Shown here: one piece after another, positions 34,465-44,044 of the stretch
Layout: each line of letters opens with the position of its first letter
Numbering within the stretch: the stretch's first letter is position 1
Source: SZUA-38 sp965212525
Lineage (GTDB): Bacteria > Pseudomonadota > Gammaproteobacteria > Xanthomonadales > SZUA-38
Length of the DNA stretch: 64,000 nt
Assembly: GCA_965212525.1 (NCBI GenBank)
Contig: CBDBVC010000036.1
Span: 62,001-126,000, forward strand
Reading direction: 5' to 3'
Position numbers and translations under genes: made by a program
Notes under the pieces: model-generated
Seen by the model: only the letters and a program-made list of their open reading frames with translations
Databases searched by the model: none
What the model was told of the DNA's origin: nothing

Positions 34465-35786
34465 ATGAAGTAGTCGCTTGGATTGAGGCCGTAAGTTCCG
34501 GGCTTCAGGTCCTTGCGGATGGACACCATTTCACCGCTTTCACTCAGATTGTTGTGCATGAGGTCGACAAGCGGGTGATGTTCAAGGTGGTTCTTGTCCG
34601 GGTCGGTCAGCAACATGACTTTAGGTCGCAACCGCCTGAATCGTGATTCGCCGACAACAATCGCCACTTCCCCGGTGCTCAGTTCAACCAGACTGCCGGC
34701 CGGATACAGACCGATGGCATGAATGAATTCCTCCACCAGCTGACTCTGGAAGCCTCTGTCCCGCTGTGCATACAGTTCCTTGACAGCATCACTCACGGTC
34801 ACTGAGGGCTGGTGAGGTCGTTCGGAAATCATGGCATCAAAGGTATCGGCAATCGCAACGATGCGTGCATACAGATCTATCTGGTGCTTGTACAGCCTGA
34901 CCGGGTAACCGGTTCCGCTATGGCGCTCATGGTGCTGTGACACCATGGTCTTGATGGTCGGGTGCACGCCATCAAGTCCCTCAAGGATTTCGAGTGAATA
35001 ATCGACATGACGACGGGCTTCGAGTTTTTCCTCATCTGTCAGCTCATCTTCCGATTCGAGAATGTGCTTGGGTACCTTGGCCTTGCCCAGGTCACAGTAG
35101 ACTGCTCCGTTGCCAAGTATCTTCAGATCTTCCGGCGGTAATCCGATTTGACGCCCCAGGGCGATCGACCAGATCGACATATTGATGCAGTGCCGGAAGG
35201 TATAATCGTCATGTTTGCCGAGTCGAGACAGCCAGATCAATGCATCCGGATTGCGTTCGATGCTGTTTGATACTTCATGAACTGAATTGCGTATGACGTC
35301 CTGATCGACGAAAGAACTGTGCTCCACCTGTCTGAAGGTTTCCTCCATGACCGAGACGAAATCCTCGAATACGGCCTTGGCGGGGGCGAGCTCCTGTTCA
35401 ACGGCGACGGTGTCTTCGTAGACTGTTGCCGTGAATGGATTCAGTTCGTCAGCCGGTCCATCATCCATGTGTGCTTCGGGGTTCCAGCGACTGAACTGAC
35501 GCGGCATCAACGGTGGGCTGTTGGGGGAGTCGCCGAATTCCTCGAGTTTTCTTGCGATTTGCTGTCGCTGAATCTTGCGCAGCAGAGAGGCGACATTCTT
35601 GTGGCTCTTGTCAATGTCGATATACACATGCTTGCATCGACTTGCCACCTGGTCGATCTGCTCGACACCATTGATCTGGAAACCCTGAAAATGAAAACCG
35701 GATCCAAGCCATGGCCTGTCGAGACGCGCAACATACATCCCGATCTTCAGCTCACTGACTGAAATCTCCAGCTCAAACTCTTCCAA
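34461..35786 (-). CDS. HD-GYP-domain protein with altered active site
   Basis: 441 aa. A DUF3391-like N-terminus (about 1-110) precedes an HD-GYP domain (about 180-360). The HD dyad reads VYCDLGKAKVP, with Cys where the metal-binding His is expected. The GYP motif reads HHERHSGTGYP, keeping GYP but with Ser in place of Asp. Other metal-site histidines (FRHCIN, RRHVDYS, SQHHE) remain. Canonical members hydrolyse c-di-GMP; this one may bind metal differently, be weakly active, or act as a sensor. It is translationally coupled to the EAL gene downstream. Confidence 0.82.
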   Translation of the reverse strand: MEEFELEISVSELKIGMYVARLDRPWLGSGFHFQGFQINGVEQIDQVASRCKHVYIDIDKSHKNVASLLRKIQRQQIARKLEEFGDSPNSPPLMPRQFSRWNPEAHMDDGPADELNPFTATVYEDTVAVEQELAPAKAVFEDFVSVMEETFRQVEHSSFVDQDVIRNSVHEVSNSIERNPDALIWLSRLGKHDDYTFRHCINMSIWSIALGRQIGLPPEDLKILGNGAVYCDLGKAKVPKHILESEDELTDEEKLEARRHVDYSLEILEGLDGVHPTIKTMVSQHHERHSGTGYPVRLYKHQIDLYARIVAIADTFDAMISERPHQPSVTVSDAVKELYAQRDRGFQSQLVEEFIHAIGLYPAGSLVELSTGEVAIVVGESRFRRLRPKVMLLTDPDKNHLEHHPLVDLMHNNLSESGEMVSIRKDLKPGTYGLNPSDYFI

Positions 35787-35905
35787 TTACCTCTGCTCCG
35801 AGTGTAGAAACCACCACTGCGCGTACATTAATAGTGCAGTTGTCGACCGGTGTCAACTCGGCCGCTTGATCAGGCTGGCACGGCTGCAGGATATGACGAC
35901 GACCG

Positions 35906-36997
35906 TCAGCACACGTGTGCGCAGGCGAGGTATTCTGTGCTCTGCATTTCAGTAAGGCGACTGACGGTTCGATCAAATTCAAATGCCAGCCTCGAACCGG
36001 TATAGAGTGCCGGGATCTCGACATCGGCCGCGATGATGAGGTTGATGCGCCGGTCATAGAATTCATCGATCATGTTGACGAATCGGCGGGCTGTGTCGTT
36101 ATCATCATCGGTCATGCCGGTGACATCCGACAACAGCACGGTGTTGAATCGCCGCGCCACTTCAATGTAATCCTGTGTCGAGCGGCTTCCCCGGCAGAGC
36201 ACATCAAAATCGAACCAGGCGATACCGTCAGAGATTGCCTTGACTTCGATCTCCCGCAGATTGATGTGAATGGTCTGGTCGTGCTCGATTGATCCAGGGG
36301 CAAGACTGCTCATGGCATCATCGAGTATCCGGTGAGCCTCGTCGTCCGAAGGGGTGTGGTAGATCTCGGCATCATTGAGGATTCGAAGCCGGAAATCCTG
36401 GCCATCGCCCAGATGCACCACGCTGGTATGCTGCTTCAGCAGTTCGATTGCAGGCAGAAACTTGGCACGCTGCAACCCGTTCCGGTAGAGCTCATCGGGT
36501 ACCACGTTTGATGTGGCCACCAGACACACGCCTTCGGAAAACAGGGCATCCAGCAGCCCGGCCAGGATCATGGCATCACCAATATCGGATACGAAGAATT
36601 CGTCAAAACACAGCACGCGTGCTTCACTGGCCAGCTGTCTGCCGATATCCACCAGCGGGTCGCTCTTGCCCTTGTAGGCCTTCAGACGCTCATGCACATC
36701 TTCCATGAAACGGTGAAAGTGTACCCGGCGCTTGCTGATCCCCGTGAGTGCATCATGGAAACTATCCATCATCCAGGTCTTGCCGCGGCCGACACTGCCC
36801 CAGATGTAGAGTCCCTTCACCGCAGGTGCAGAGGAGGGCAGCAGCCGACCAAGCCATGATTTTCCTGAAGGCGCGTTCATCAACTCGCGATAGACCTGAT
36901 CCAGAGACCGGACCACGGCAGCCTGCGCCGTATCCTCGAAGAAATCGTCCCGTGACAGTCTGTCCTGGTACCAGTCCCAGGGGCTCATCGGTGTCAT
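35906..36997 (-). CDS. zapE: Cell division protein ZapE (AFG1-like ATPase)
   Basis: 363 aa. Walker A GSVGRGKTW, Walker B VLCFDEFFVSD and the sensor-like VATSNVVPDELY are characteristic of ZapE/AFG1. ZapE binds FtsZ and modulates the Z ring, especially under stress. KRRVHFHRFMEDVH precedes the Walker B. It overlaps the stop of the hydrolase gene upstream by four bases. Confidence 0.93.
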   Translation of the reverse strand: MTPMSPWDWYQDRLSRDDFFEDTAQAAVVRSLDQVYRELMNAPSGKSWLGRLLPSSAPAVKGLYIWGSVGRGKTWMMDSFHDALTGISKRRVHFHRFMEDVHERLKAYKGKSDPLVDIGRQLASEARVLCFDEFFVSDIGDAMILAGLLDALFSEGVCLVATSNVVPDELYRNGLQRAKFLPAIELLKQHTSVVHLGDGQDFRLRILNDAEIYHTPSDDEAHRILDDAMSSLAPGSIEHDQTIHINLREIEVKAISDGIAWFDFDVLCRGSRSTQDYIEVARRFNTVLLSDVTGMTDDDNDTARRFVNMIDEFYDRRINLIIAADVEIPALYTGSRLAFEFDRTVSRLTEMQSTEYLACAHVC

Positions 36998-37686
36998 GGT
37001 GTGCCTGCGGGCAACTGTCGTCGTACCCCGTTCTTGATGACACCACGCAAATCCATCAGGTGCCGGTGGTAATCATTGTTGGCATCGGGGATGCGGATCA
37101 GCTGTGGCGGAGTCTGATTGCTGTCGACCCACTTGTAGACAGCTTCGGGGTTGACCTTGTCATCATCCATGCCCTGAATGACCAGCCAGGGGCACTGCGG
37201 TTCGGGCAATGATTCGAAGTCGTAGCGTTCGACTGGCGGTGAAATGCTGATCAGGTGTTTGATGTCGAGTTTCTGACAGGCGCGAATGGTGACATAACAG
37301 CCGAAGCCATAGCCGCCCAGCCACAGATCGTGGTCTGGCTGTACGGTTTTGACCCAGGCTGCAACGGCGAGAAGATCCTGGGATTCACCGTGGCCGGCAT
37401 CGTATTCTCCCTCGGAGGCACCAACGCCGCGGAAATCGAACTTGATGGTGTTGATGCCCAGCTCACGCATGGAGCGATCCATCATCATGACCACCTTGTT
37501 ATGCATATGTGCGGCATTCTGGATCACGCCATGGCAGATGATGGCCGTGGCCTTGCCGATGGCCGGATGGGTGCTTTCCTGTTCTGCAGTATGGGTCACC
37601 GCCTCAAGATCGCCCGCAGGGCCACGCAGGATGATATTGGAGTTTCCCTCGGGAAAGGTCTCAGGTGTCCTCAGCGTGTCAGTCAT
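36994..37686 (-). CDS. Alpha/beta-hydrolase homologue lacking the nucleophile Ser
   Basis: 230 aa. Fold signatures are present: CHGVIQNAAHMHNKVV, KFDFRGVGASEGEYD, and CPWLVIQGMDDDKVNPE near the acid position. The nucleophile elbow reads LGGYGFGCYV, with GGC (Gly) where related small hydrolases have Ser in GFSFG. If correct, ordinary Ser-hydrolase catalysis is not possible, though a binding role or another nucleophile could exist. Its stop overlaps the zapE start by four bases. Confidence 0.75.
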   Translation of the reverse strand: MTDTLRTPETFPEGNSNIILRGPAGDLEAVTHTAEQESTHPAIGKATAIICHGVIQNAAHMHNKVVMMMDRSMRELGINTIKFDFRGVGASEGEYDAGHGESQDLLAVAAWVKTVQPDHDLWLGGYGFGCYVTIRACQKLDIKHLISISPPVERYDFESLPEPQCPWLVIQGMDDDKVNPEAVYKWVDSNQTPPQLIRIPDANNDYHRHLMDLRGVIKNGVRRQLPAGTP

Positions 37687-37698
37687 GGGCTGATTTCA

Positions 37699-38457
37699 CT
37701 AGATTAGCCAGCCACCGTCAACCGGCAGTGCCACACCCGTGACATAGGAAGCCTCATCCGAAGCCAGGAACAGGAATGCCGGTGCGATTTCGCTCGGGTC
37801 GGCAACACGGTTCATTGGAATCATCGGCAGAATCATCTTGAGCAGTGCTTCGTTCTGGGTCAGCGCGGAGGCGAACTTGGTTTCTGTCAGGCCCGGCAGT
37901 ACGGCATTGACCCGGATGCCCTGGGGAGCACATTCGCGTGCAAATGCCTGAGTCATGGAGATGATGGCTGCCTTGGTGATCGAATACACGCCCTGATTGA
38001 ATCCGGGACGGATACCATTGACCGATGAGGTATTGATAATGACACCCCCTTTGCGCTCGCGCATCAGCTGGCCGGCCAGCTGACTCATTCTGAAATAGCC
38101 TTCGATATTGACTTCGACGGTCTTGTCGAACATCGATGTTGGTGTGTCCAGAATGTGTCCGAAATACGGATTGGTCGCGGCATTGTTGACCAGAATGTCG
38201 AGCCCGCCGAACTCGGACCCGATCCGCTCGAACAGGGCTTCAATGGCATCCGAGTCACCAATGTGGCAGGCAATGGCGTCGGCATTGCCACCGTCTGACC
38301 GAATCGATTCTGCCAGCGTGTCCAGGTCTTCCTGTTTTCGGCTGGAGATAATTACATGGGCGCCCTGGCGCGCATAGAGTCTGGCGACGGCTTCACCGAT
38401 GCCACGACTGGCTCCGGTAATCAGTGCGGTCTTGCCGCTGAGGTCGAATGCGTTCAT
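37699..38457 (-). CDS. Short-chain dehydrogenase/reductase
   Basis: 252 aa from the ATG at 38457. TGASRGIGEAVA binds NAD(P), NNAAT is the structural motif, and Ser in INTSSVNG with YSITK forms the catalytic set. LPVDGGWLI is the usual C-terminal end. The substrate is not evident. It lies in a minus-strand group with an aminoglycoside-phosphotransferase-like gene and an acyl-CoA dehydrogenase gene, a set often linked to acyl-CoA or alcohol breakdown. Confidence 0.88.
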   Translation of the reverse strand: MNAFDLSGKTALITGASRGIGEAVARLYARQGAHVIISSRKQEDLDTLAESIRSDGGNADAIACHIGDSDAIEALFERIGSEFGGLDILVNNAATNPYFGHILDTPTSMFDKTVEVNIEGYFRMSQLAGQLMRERKGGVIINTSSVNGIRPGFNQGVYSITKAAIISMTQAFARECAPQGIRVNAVLPGLTETKFASALTQNEALLKMILPMIPMNRVADPSEIAPAFLFLASDEASYVTGVALPVDGGWLI

Positions 38458-38497
38458 CGTGCTCCTTTGATGTTGTGCGAATGTCTTGTTCGAGTGG

Positions 38498-39586
38498 TCA
38501 CACAGCTGATTCTGCATGCCGGATCAATACGTTTGCAAGCATGCTGAACTGACTGAATTTCGGGTTGGTCGTCTGTCCCAGTGAATAGCGGTAATAGATC
38601 TGCTGCACGATCACGGCCAGCCTGAACAGGCCGAACACGTAATAGAACCTGAAATCGGGTACTGTCAGACCGCTGACCTGCTGATAGTACCGGATCACCT
38701 CTTCGCGCGTCATCATGCCCGGCAGATGCGTCGGCATCTGTCGTATTCTCTGCAGCGGTTCCGGATCCGAGGCCTCGATCCAGTAGGCCAGGGAACAACC
38801 CAGATCCATCAGGGGGTCGCCGAGGGTTGCCATTTCCCAGTCGAGTACACCAATAATGCGAGTCGGCTGATTCGGGTCCAGCACCACATTGTCGAATTTG
38901 TAGTCGTTGTGTATCAGGCAGGACGTCGTGCTGTCGGCAGGTTGCTGCTCGTCCAGCCAGCGCATCAGGTTTTCGGCCGAGGGGACATCATCGGTGCGTG
39001 CACGACGGTATCGATCCGACCATCCGCTGACCTGGCGTTTCACGTAGCCCTCGGGTTTACCCAGGGATTCAAGTCCTGCCTTGCGGTAATCGACGGCATG
39101 CAATGTTGCGTGGCAGTCAATCAGGTGGTGGCACAGTTCAGTGTGTTGTTCAGCAGACATTCGAACCGGCATCTCGCGCCTGGGTATCAGGCCCTCGAGT
39201 CGATTCATCAGATAGAAGTCCGAGCCAATCACCGAGTGATCATCGCAGAAGGCAAGTGTTCCCGGGCAATAGGGGAAATGCGGCTCAAGGGCTGACAGCA
39301 CGCGATACTCGCGCGACATGTCGTGCGCCGAGGCTGCCTTGGTGCCGCGTGGTGGCTTGCGCAGAATGATTTCCCGATTGCCGACGCGGATCAGGTAGGT
39401 GAGATTTGACGCACCACCGGGGAACTGCTGAATGCCGATGTCATCTCCGGCACTGATGCCATCGACATGACTTGCCAGATAAGCCAGCAGCCTGCCTGCA
39501 TCAAGTGCGTCTTCGGGCCGGACATCGACAGCATGATCCAGTGCAACATCGTTGGTGCGGGATTCTGATAGCGTCTCCTTATCCAT
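38498..39586 (-). CDS. Phosphotransferase family protein (ACAD-associated)
   Basis: 362 aa from the ATG at 39586, which overlaps the acyl-CoA dehydrogenase stop by eight bases. ITYLIRVG-like and EIILRKPPRGTKA segments form the ATP site, with the catalytic loop HNDYKFDNVV and the DFG-like GVLDWEMATLGDP. This subgroup resembles the kinase part of ACAD10/11, and its coupling to an acyl-CoA dehydrogenase fits phosphorylation of a 4-hydroxyacyl-CoA before elimination. That role is inferred from context. Confidence 0.85.
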   Translation of the reverse strand: MDKETLSESRTNDVALDHAVDVRPEDALDAGRLLAYLASHVDGISAGDDIGIQQFPGGASNLTYLIRVGNREIILRKPPRGTKAASAHDMSREYRVLSALEPHFPYCPGTLAFCDDHSVIGSDFYLMNRLEGLIPRREMPVRMSAEQHTELCHHLIDCHATLHAVDYRKAGLESLGKPEGYVKRQVSGWSDRYRRARTDDVPSAENLMRWLDEQQPADSTTSCLIHNDYKFDNVVLDPNQPTRIIGVLDWEMATLGDPLMDLGCSLAYWIEASDPEPLQRIRQMPTHLPGMMTREEVIRYYQQVSGLTVPDFRFYYVFGLFRLAVIVQQIYYRYSLGQTTNPKFSQFSMLANVLIRHAESAV

Positions 39587-40817
39587 TGGCCATTCCGGTG
39601 ACTGTGCTGTTCTCATTGCTGTCAGCCTGTTCGGATGCCTTCATCATGGCGCGGGCCAGTGACAGTTTGTGTACTTCATCCGGACCATCGTAGATGCGGG
39701 CAGCCCGTTCTTCCCTGAAAAAGAATGCAACAATGGTGTCATCGGTCATGCCCAGTGCACCATGCATCTGCAGGCAACGATCGATGATACGTTGCAGCAC
39801 CTGTGCGGTATAGAATTTGATCATCGAAACATCGGCCTTGACCTCGCTGAAGTCCTCGCGGTCGATGCGCCATGCCGTCTGCAGTACCAGCGCTCTGGCC
39901 GCGCGCAGTTCAGCCAGTGACTCTGCCAGCCAGCTCTGGATGATCTGCTGATCGGACAGCATCTGACTGCGCCTGATGCGCCGACCGCGGGTATAGCGAC
40001 AGGCCTCATCGAGTGCTCGCTGCCCGATTCCGAGCCAGCGCATGCAGTGCTGAATCCGGCCTGGACCAAGCCTGGCCTGTGCCAGCCTGAAACCCTGTCC
40101 TTCAGGACCAAGCAGTGAATCGGCAGGCACGCGACAGTCGCTGAACTCGACTTCAGAGTGACTGAAATAGCCGCTGCCGGCATGACCCATCACCGGTATA
40201 TTTCGAATGATGGAATAGCCTGGCGTGTTGGCCGGTACCATGATCATGCTGGCCCGCTGGTGGGGCGCGGCATCTGAATCCGTGACGGCCATGACGATCA
40301 CCAGGTCGGCACCGTCAGCAGCGGTGGTAAACCATTTTCTGCCATTGATCACCCAGTAGTCGCCCTCCAGCCTGGCTTGCGTGTCCAGCAACGTGGGATT
40401 GGATCCCGCTGTATGCGGCTCGGTCATGGCAAAACAGCTGCGTATCTGACCGGCGGCCAGCGGTTTCAGCCAGGTATCCTGTTGCTGCTGATTGCCGAAC
40501 AGGTGCATGAGCTCGGCATTACCGGCATCAGGTGCCTGACAGCCGAACACATAATGTCCAAGCGGGCTCTGCCCGAGGACCTCAGACACAAGACCAAGAT
40601 CAACCAGAGAGGTGAAATGCCCGCCTACCGATGCAGGCAGATTCGGTGCCCACCAGCCGGCATCCTGTACCTGATGACGCAGCTCATCGAGTCTTGCCAT
40701 CAAGGGTTCGTACTGATGAGACAGTAACAACGGTTCGAGTGGTACAAGCTGCTCATGCACGAATGATGCCAGGGCATCCAGATGTTCCTGCATTGAATGC
40801 GGTATTGTGAAATCCAT
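39579..40817 (-). CDS. Acyl-CoA dehydrogenase
   Basis: 412 aa. FAMTEPHTAGSNP and WVINGRKWFTTAADGADL are the flavin-binding signatures. The C-terminal domain has CLQMHGALGMTDDT and RIYDGPDEVHKLSLA, typical of the ACAD10/11-like bacterial group. It oxidises acyl-CoA to enoyl-CoA using FAD. Coupled downstream to the phosphotransferase gene. Confidence 0.92.
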   Translation of the reverse strand: MDFTIPHSMQEHLDALASFVHEQLVPLEPLLLSHQYEPLMARLDELRHQVQDAGWWAPNLPASVGGHFTSLVDLGLVSEVLGQSPLGHYVFGCQAPDAGNAELMHLFGNQQQQDTWLKPLAAGQIRSCFAMTEPHTAGSNPTLLDTQARLEGDYWVINGRKWFTTAADGADLVIVMAVTDSDAAPHQRASMIMVPANTPGYSIIRNIPVMGHAGSGYFSHSEVEFSDCRVPADSLLGPEGQGFRLAQARLGPGRIQHCMRWLGIGQRALDEACRYTRGRRIRRSQMLSDQQIIQSWLAESLAELRAARALVLQTAWRIDREDFSEVKADVSMIKFYTAQVLQRIIDRCLQMHGALGMTDDTIVAFFFREERAARIYDGPDEVHKLSLARAMMKASEQADSNENSTVTGMANG

Positions 40818-41003
40818 GGTGAGTGGTTACTCCGAGGCAGATCTGCGGACTATTATGCCAGAACTTGTACAGCACCACCGTCCCATGCCGATGAGATTGA
40901 ATCACTTGCTGAGCCATGAGAGCATGATGCCTGCGAGGGTGGGCTGGTGGCCGATGATGCGACAGGCCGTTTGCCCGTTGTTGAGGTATCCATTGGAGTG
41001 CAG

Positions 41004-41813
41004 ATGAACCGATTTCCAGAAAAACGTGTGGTGATCACCGGCGGTGTCAGCGGTCTCGGTCTGGCCCTGGCCAGACACTATGCCGCCAGAAACTGGCATA
41101 TTGTGCTTGCCGATATTCAGGATGAGATGTCAGGCCCGGTGATTGACGAGCTGAGTACTTCTGCGGCCAGCGTTCATTACCGTCATTGCAATGTCGCCAG
41201 TGCCAGTGATTTTGCTGACCTGGCTGCTTTTGTCACCGATCAGTTCGATGGTGTCGATCTTGTGATCAACAATGCCGGTGTCGCCAGTTCAGGCAGCCTG
41301 CTGGAAGCCGATGACGAAGAATGGGATCGTCTGCTCACCATCGACCTGAAAAGCGTTGCCTGGGGCTGCAAGATGTTTCTGCCCAGCATGATCAGTCAGC
41401 GTAGCGGTCACTTTGTCAACATTGCCTCATTTGCCGGTATCGCACTGAGCCCGGGCATGATGACGTACAATGTGGCCAAGGCCGGCGTGATTGCACTCAG
41501 TGAAACGCTGCGTGGTGAGGTGATGGATCACGGCATTGGTGTCACCGTGGTCTGCCCGGCATTCTTCAAGACCAACCTGGTTTCAAGCATGCAGACCACG
41601 CCGGATCAGCTCAAGTCCCGCATTGATCGCTGGATGGAAAACTCGGGTATCACGGCAGAGGACGTTGCAGACCAGATCGACAGGGCAGTGGCGAAGAACA
41701 GGTTCCTGCTGCTGACGCACCGGGATACCCGGCGCATGAACTGGATGAAGCGGCTGTTTCCCGAATGGTTCTTCAACATGAAGATGAAACGAATGCGCAT
41801 GATGCTCAAATGA
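41004..41813 (+). CDS. Short-chain dehydrogenase/reductase
   Basis: 269 aa from the ATG at 41004, with GGAGTG seven bases before. VVITGGVSGLGLALARHYA is the cofactor motif, NNAGV follows, and the catalytic set is Ser in VNIASFAG with YNVAK. The basic C-terminus (FNMKMKRMRMMLK) suggests membrane association. It is followed four bases later by the saccharopine-dehydrogenase-like gene. Confidence 0.88.
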   Translation: MNRFPEKRVVITGGVSGLGLALARHYAARNWHIVLADIQDEMSGPVIDELSTSAASVHYRHCNVASASDFADLAAFVTDQFDGVDLVINNAGVASSGSLLEADDEEWDRLLTIDLKSVAWGCKMFLPSMISQRSGHFVNIASFAGIALSPGMMTYNVAKAGVIALSETLRGEVMDHGIGVTVVCPAFFKTNLVSSMQTTPDQLKSRIDRWMENSGITAEDVADQIDRAVAKNRFLLLTHRDTRRMNWMKRLFPEWFFNMKMKRMRMMLK

Positions 41814-41817
41814 GGGG

Positions 41818-42885
41818 ATGACTATGCAGGACAAGACCTGGATGTTGTACGGTGCCAACGGCTATACAGGAAAGCTGATTGCCGAAGCCGCCGTGAAGGC
41901 AGGAATGAAACCGGTGCTGGCCGGCAGAAACAAGGCAGCGCTCGATGCCATGGGTGAGGCGCTTGACCTGGAAGTCAGGGTGTTTGATCTGAAGGATCTG
42001 CATCTGCACATGAACCTGCTTGATCATATCGATATCGTACTCAACTGTGCGGGGCCCTATTCATCCACTGCCGAGGACATGATTCACGGCTGTCTCGATG
42101 CTTCGGTGCATTATCTTGATATCACAGGCGAGATCGACGTTTTCGAATTCGGTCAGGAACTGCATGACCGGGCCAGGGATTGTGGTGTCGTGATTTGTCC
42201 AGGCGTCGGCTTCGATGTTATTCCCACCGATAGTCTGGCTGCCAGTCTGAAACAGAAAATGCCCGATGCGACATCGCTGGTTCTTGGCTTCGACTCACGT
42301 TCAGGGTTCAGCCCCGGAACCGCCAAGACTTCCGTCGAGGGACTGGCCAAGGGCGGCAGAATTCGACGCAACGGTCGCATCGAGACTGTCCCGCTGGCCT
42401 ATGAAACCCGCAAGATCGATTTTGGGGATGGTGAAAAACTGGCCATGACCATACCCTGGGGTGATGTGTCGACGGCCTACTTCTCGACCAGGATTCCTGA
42501 CATCAAGGTCTTCATTCCGGCGTCACCTTCACTGGTAAGCAAGCTGGGCAAGCTGAACTGGATCCGGCCGCTGCTCGGTCTGGGGCTGGTGCAGCGCTTA
42601 ATGAAGCGTCGCATCGAGAAGTCCATCCAGGGCCCGGCGGAAGAAGAGCGTCAGGTCACACCAACCTGGGTCTGGGGTGAGGTCAGCAATGAAGCCGGTC
42701 AGACCATTACCGGTCGGGTGCAGACGGAAAACGGCTACTCGGTCACGGTCAGCGGCGCGCTGATGGTGATTCGTCACCTGATGCAGAATGACGTGTCTCC
42801 GGGTTATCACACGCCAACCACACTGATGGGTGCCGGTGTGGTGGAATCCCTGCCGGGCTCATCGGAAATCGAGTATTCCGGTTGA
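41818..42885 (+). CDS. Saccharopine dehydrogenase-like NAD(P)-binding protein
   Basis: 355 aa. WMLYGANGYTGKLIAEAAV is the Rossmann motif of this group, then VLNCAGPYSSTAEDM and HYLDITGEIDVFE. Such proteins are annotated as trans-acting enoyl reductase or saccharopine dehydrogenase-like and many act on lipids. The lysine-pathway role is unlikely, as no partner gene is near. Its TGA overlaps the TTG start of acpH by four bases (TTGA). Confidence 0.82.
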   Translation: MTMQDKTWMLYGANGYTGKLIAEAAVKAGMKPVLAGRNKAALDAMGEALDLEVRVFDLKDLHLHMNLLDHIDIVLNCAGPYSSTAEDMIHGCLDASVHYLDITGEIDVFEFGQELHDRARDCGVVICPGVGFDVIPTDSLAASLKQKMPDATSLVLGFDSRSGFSPGTAKTSVEGLAKGGRIRRNGRIETVPLAYETRKIDFGDGEKLAMTIPWGDVSTAYFSTRIPDIKVFIPASPSLVSKLGKLNWIRPLLGLGLVQRLMKRRIEKSIQGPAEEERQVTPTWVWGEVSNEAGQTITGRVQTENGYSVTVSGALMVIRHLMQNDVSPGYHTPTTLMGAGVVESLPGSSEIEYSG

Positions 42886-43493
42886 ACTATCTGGCCCATC
42901 TGCTGCTGGCCGGAAACGGGGAAGAGTGGCGGTTGGGTGCCTATCTCGGTGATCATGTCAGGGGCAGGGGCTGGCAATCGTATCCACGCCAGACCGGTCT
43001 GGCGATCCTGCATCACCGATTCATCGATTCACAGACCGATCGCCACCCGGCTTTCGTGCATGCCAGATCACTGCTGCAGCCTCGCTTCCGGCGCTTTGCG
43101 GGCATCATACTCGATGTGTTCTTCGATCACTTCATCGCGCGCGACTGGGATCGTTACGGCGTGGGAGATCATCAGGAATTTGCCGATCAGTGCTATCGGC
43201 TTCTTTATCGGTATCACGACCAGCTGCCTGCGTCACTGAATCGTTTCGCCGCCTATCAGCAACGTCACAATCTGCTGGTGCAATACCGCGAGCCCGAAGT
43301 GATCAGCGAAACACTGAAAGGTATCGCCGAACGATTCACGCGACCGGTGATCCTGGCCGATGCCGGCGATGAACTGTCACGATGCGGTCAACAACTGCGA
43401 CCCGCGTTCGATGAGCTTTACACTGATCTGATCAGACTGGCGGCTGATGAAAAGGATCGATTGCTCAAATCAACAGGAGATGCATGCCCATGA
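42882..43493 (+). CDS. acpH: Acyl carrier protein phosphodiesterase
   Basis: 203 aa. Removes the 4'-phosphopantetheine arm from holo-ACP. TTG start overlapping the previous stop. MNYLAHLLLAG at the N-terminus, GAYLGDHVRGR and LDVFFDHFIARDW carry the HD-like metal residues typical of AcpH (DUF479). It overlaps the next gene's start by ten bases. Confidence 0.88.
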   Translation: MNYLAHLLLAGNGEEWRLGAYLGDHVRGRGWQSYPRQTGLAILHHRFIDSQTDRHPAFVHARSLLQPRFRRFAGIILDVFFDHFIARDWDRYGVGDHQEFADQCYRLLYRYHDQLPASLNRFAAYQQRHNLLVQYREPEVISETLKGIAERFTRPVILADAGDELSRCGQQLRPAFDELYTDLIRLAADEKDRLLKSTGDACP

Positions 43494-44044
43494 GTTCAAC
43501 ACTGCCAGACAGTGATCAGGTACTGACGTTCTGGTTTGAAACACTGAAACCGGCACAGTGGTGGAAAAAGGATGCCGCCCTTGACCGCGAGATCGCCGAG
43601 CGATTCGGTGAGCTGCTGCATCAGTCGAGGCAGTCGATCCTCGACAGCTGGCGCAACACTGCCCGTGGCCGACTGGCAGAGATCATCGTTCTGGATCAGT
43701 TCTCGCGACAGGTCTATCGCGACAGTGCCGAGGCCTTCAGCGCCGATCCTCTCGCGCTCTCGCTGGCACAGCAGGCAGTCCGACAGGGCGCAGACAGCGA
43801 ATTGACGGTGAGTGAGCGGGTGTTTCTCTACATGCCCTACATGCACAGCGAATCACGCCAGGTGCATGAGACGGCCGTTGAGCTGTTCACCCGCCTGGGT
43901 GAGGCGAATAATCTTGACTATGAGCTCAGGCACAAGGCCATCATCGACCGCTTTGGCAGGTACCCTCATCGCAATGCCGTTCTCGGCAGACAGTCCACGG
44001 AAGAAGAAATTGCGTTTCTGAGTCAGCCCGGCTCGTCGTTCTGA
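43484..44044 (+). CDS. DUF924 family protein
   Basis: 186 aa, ATG at 43484 or 43490. VLTFWFETLKPAQWWKKDAA and IIVLDQFSRQVYR, then FLYMPYMHSES, are the marks of this helical TPR-like family of unknown role. It is coupled to acpH and its 3' end overlaps the convergent DUF554 gene by 22 bases. Confidence 0.88.
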   Translation: MPMSSTLPDSDQVLTFWFETLKPAQWWKKDAALDREIAERFGELLHQSRQSILDSWRNTARGRLAEIIVLDQFSRQVYRDSAEAFSADPLALSLAQQAVRQGADSELTVSERVFLYMPYMHSESRQVHETAVELFTRLGEANNLDYELRHKAIIDRFGRYPHRNAVLGRQSTEEEIAFLSQPGSSF

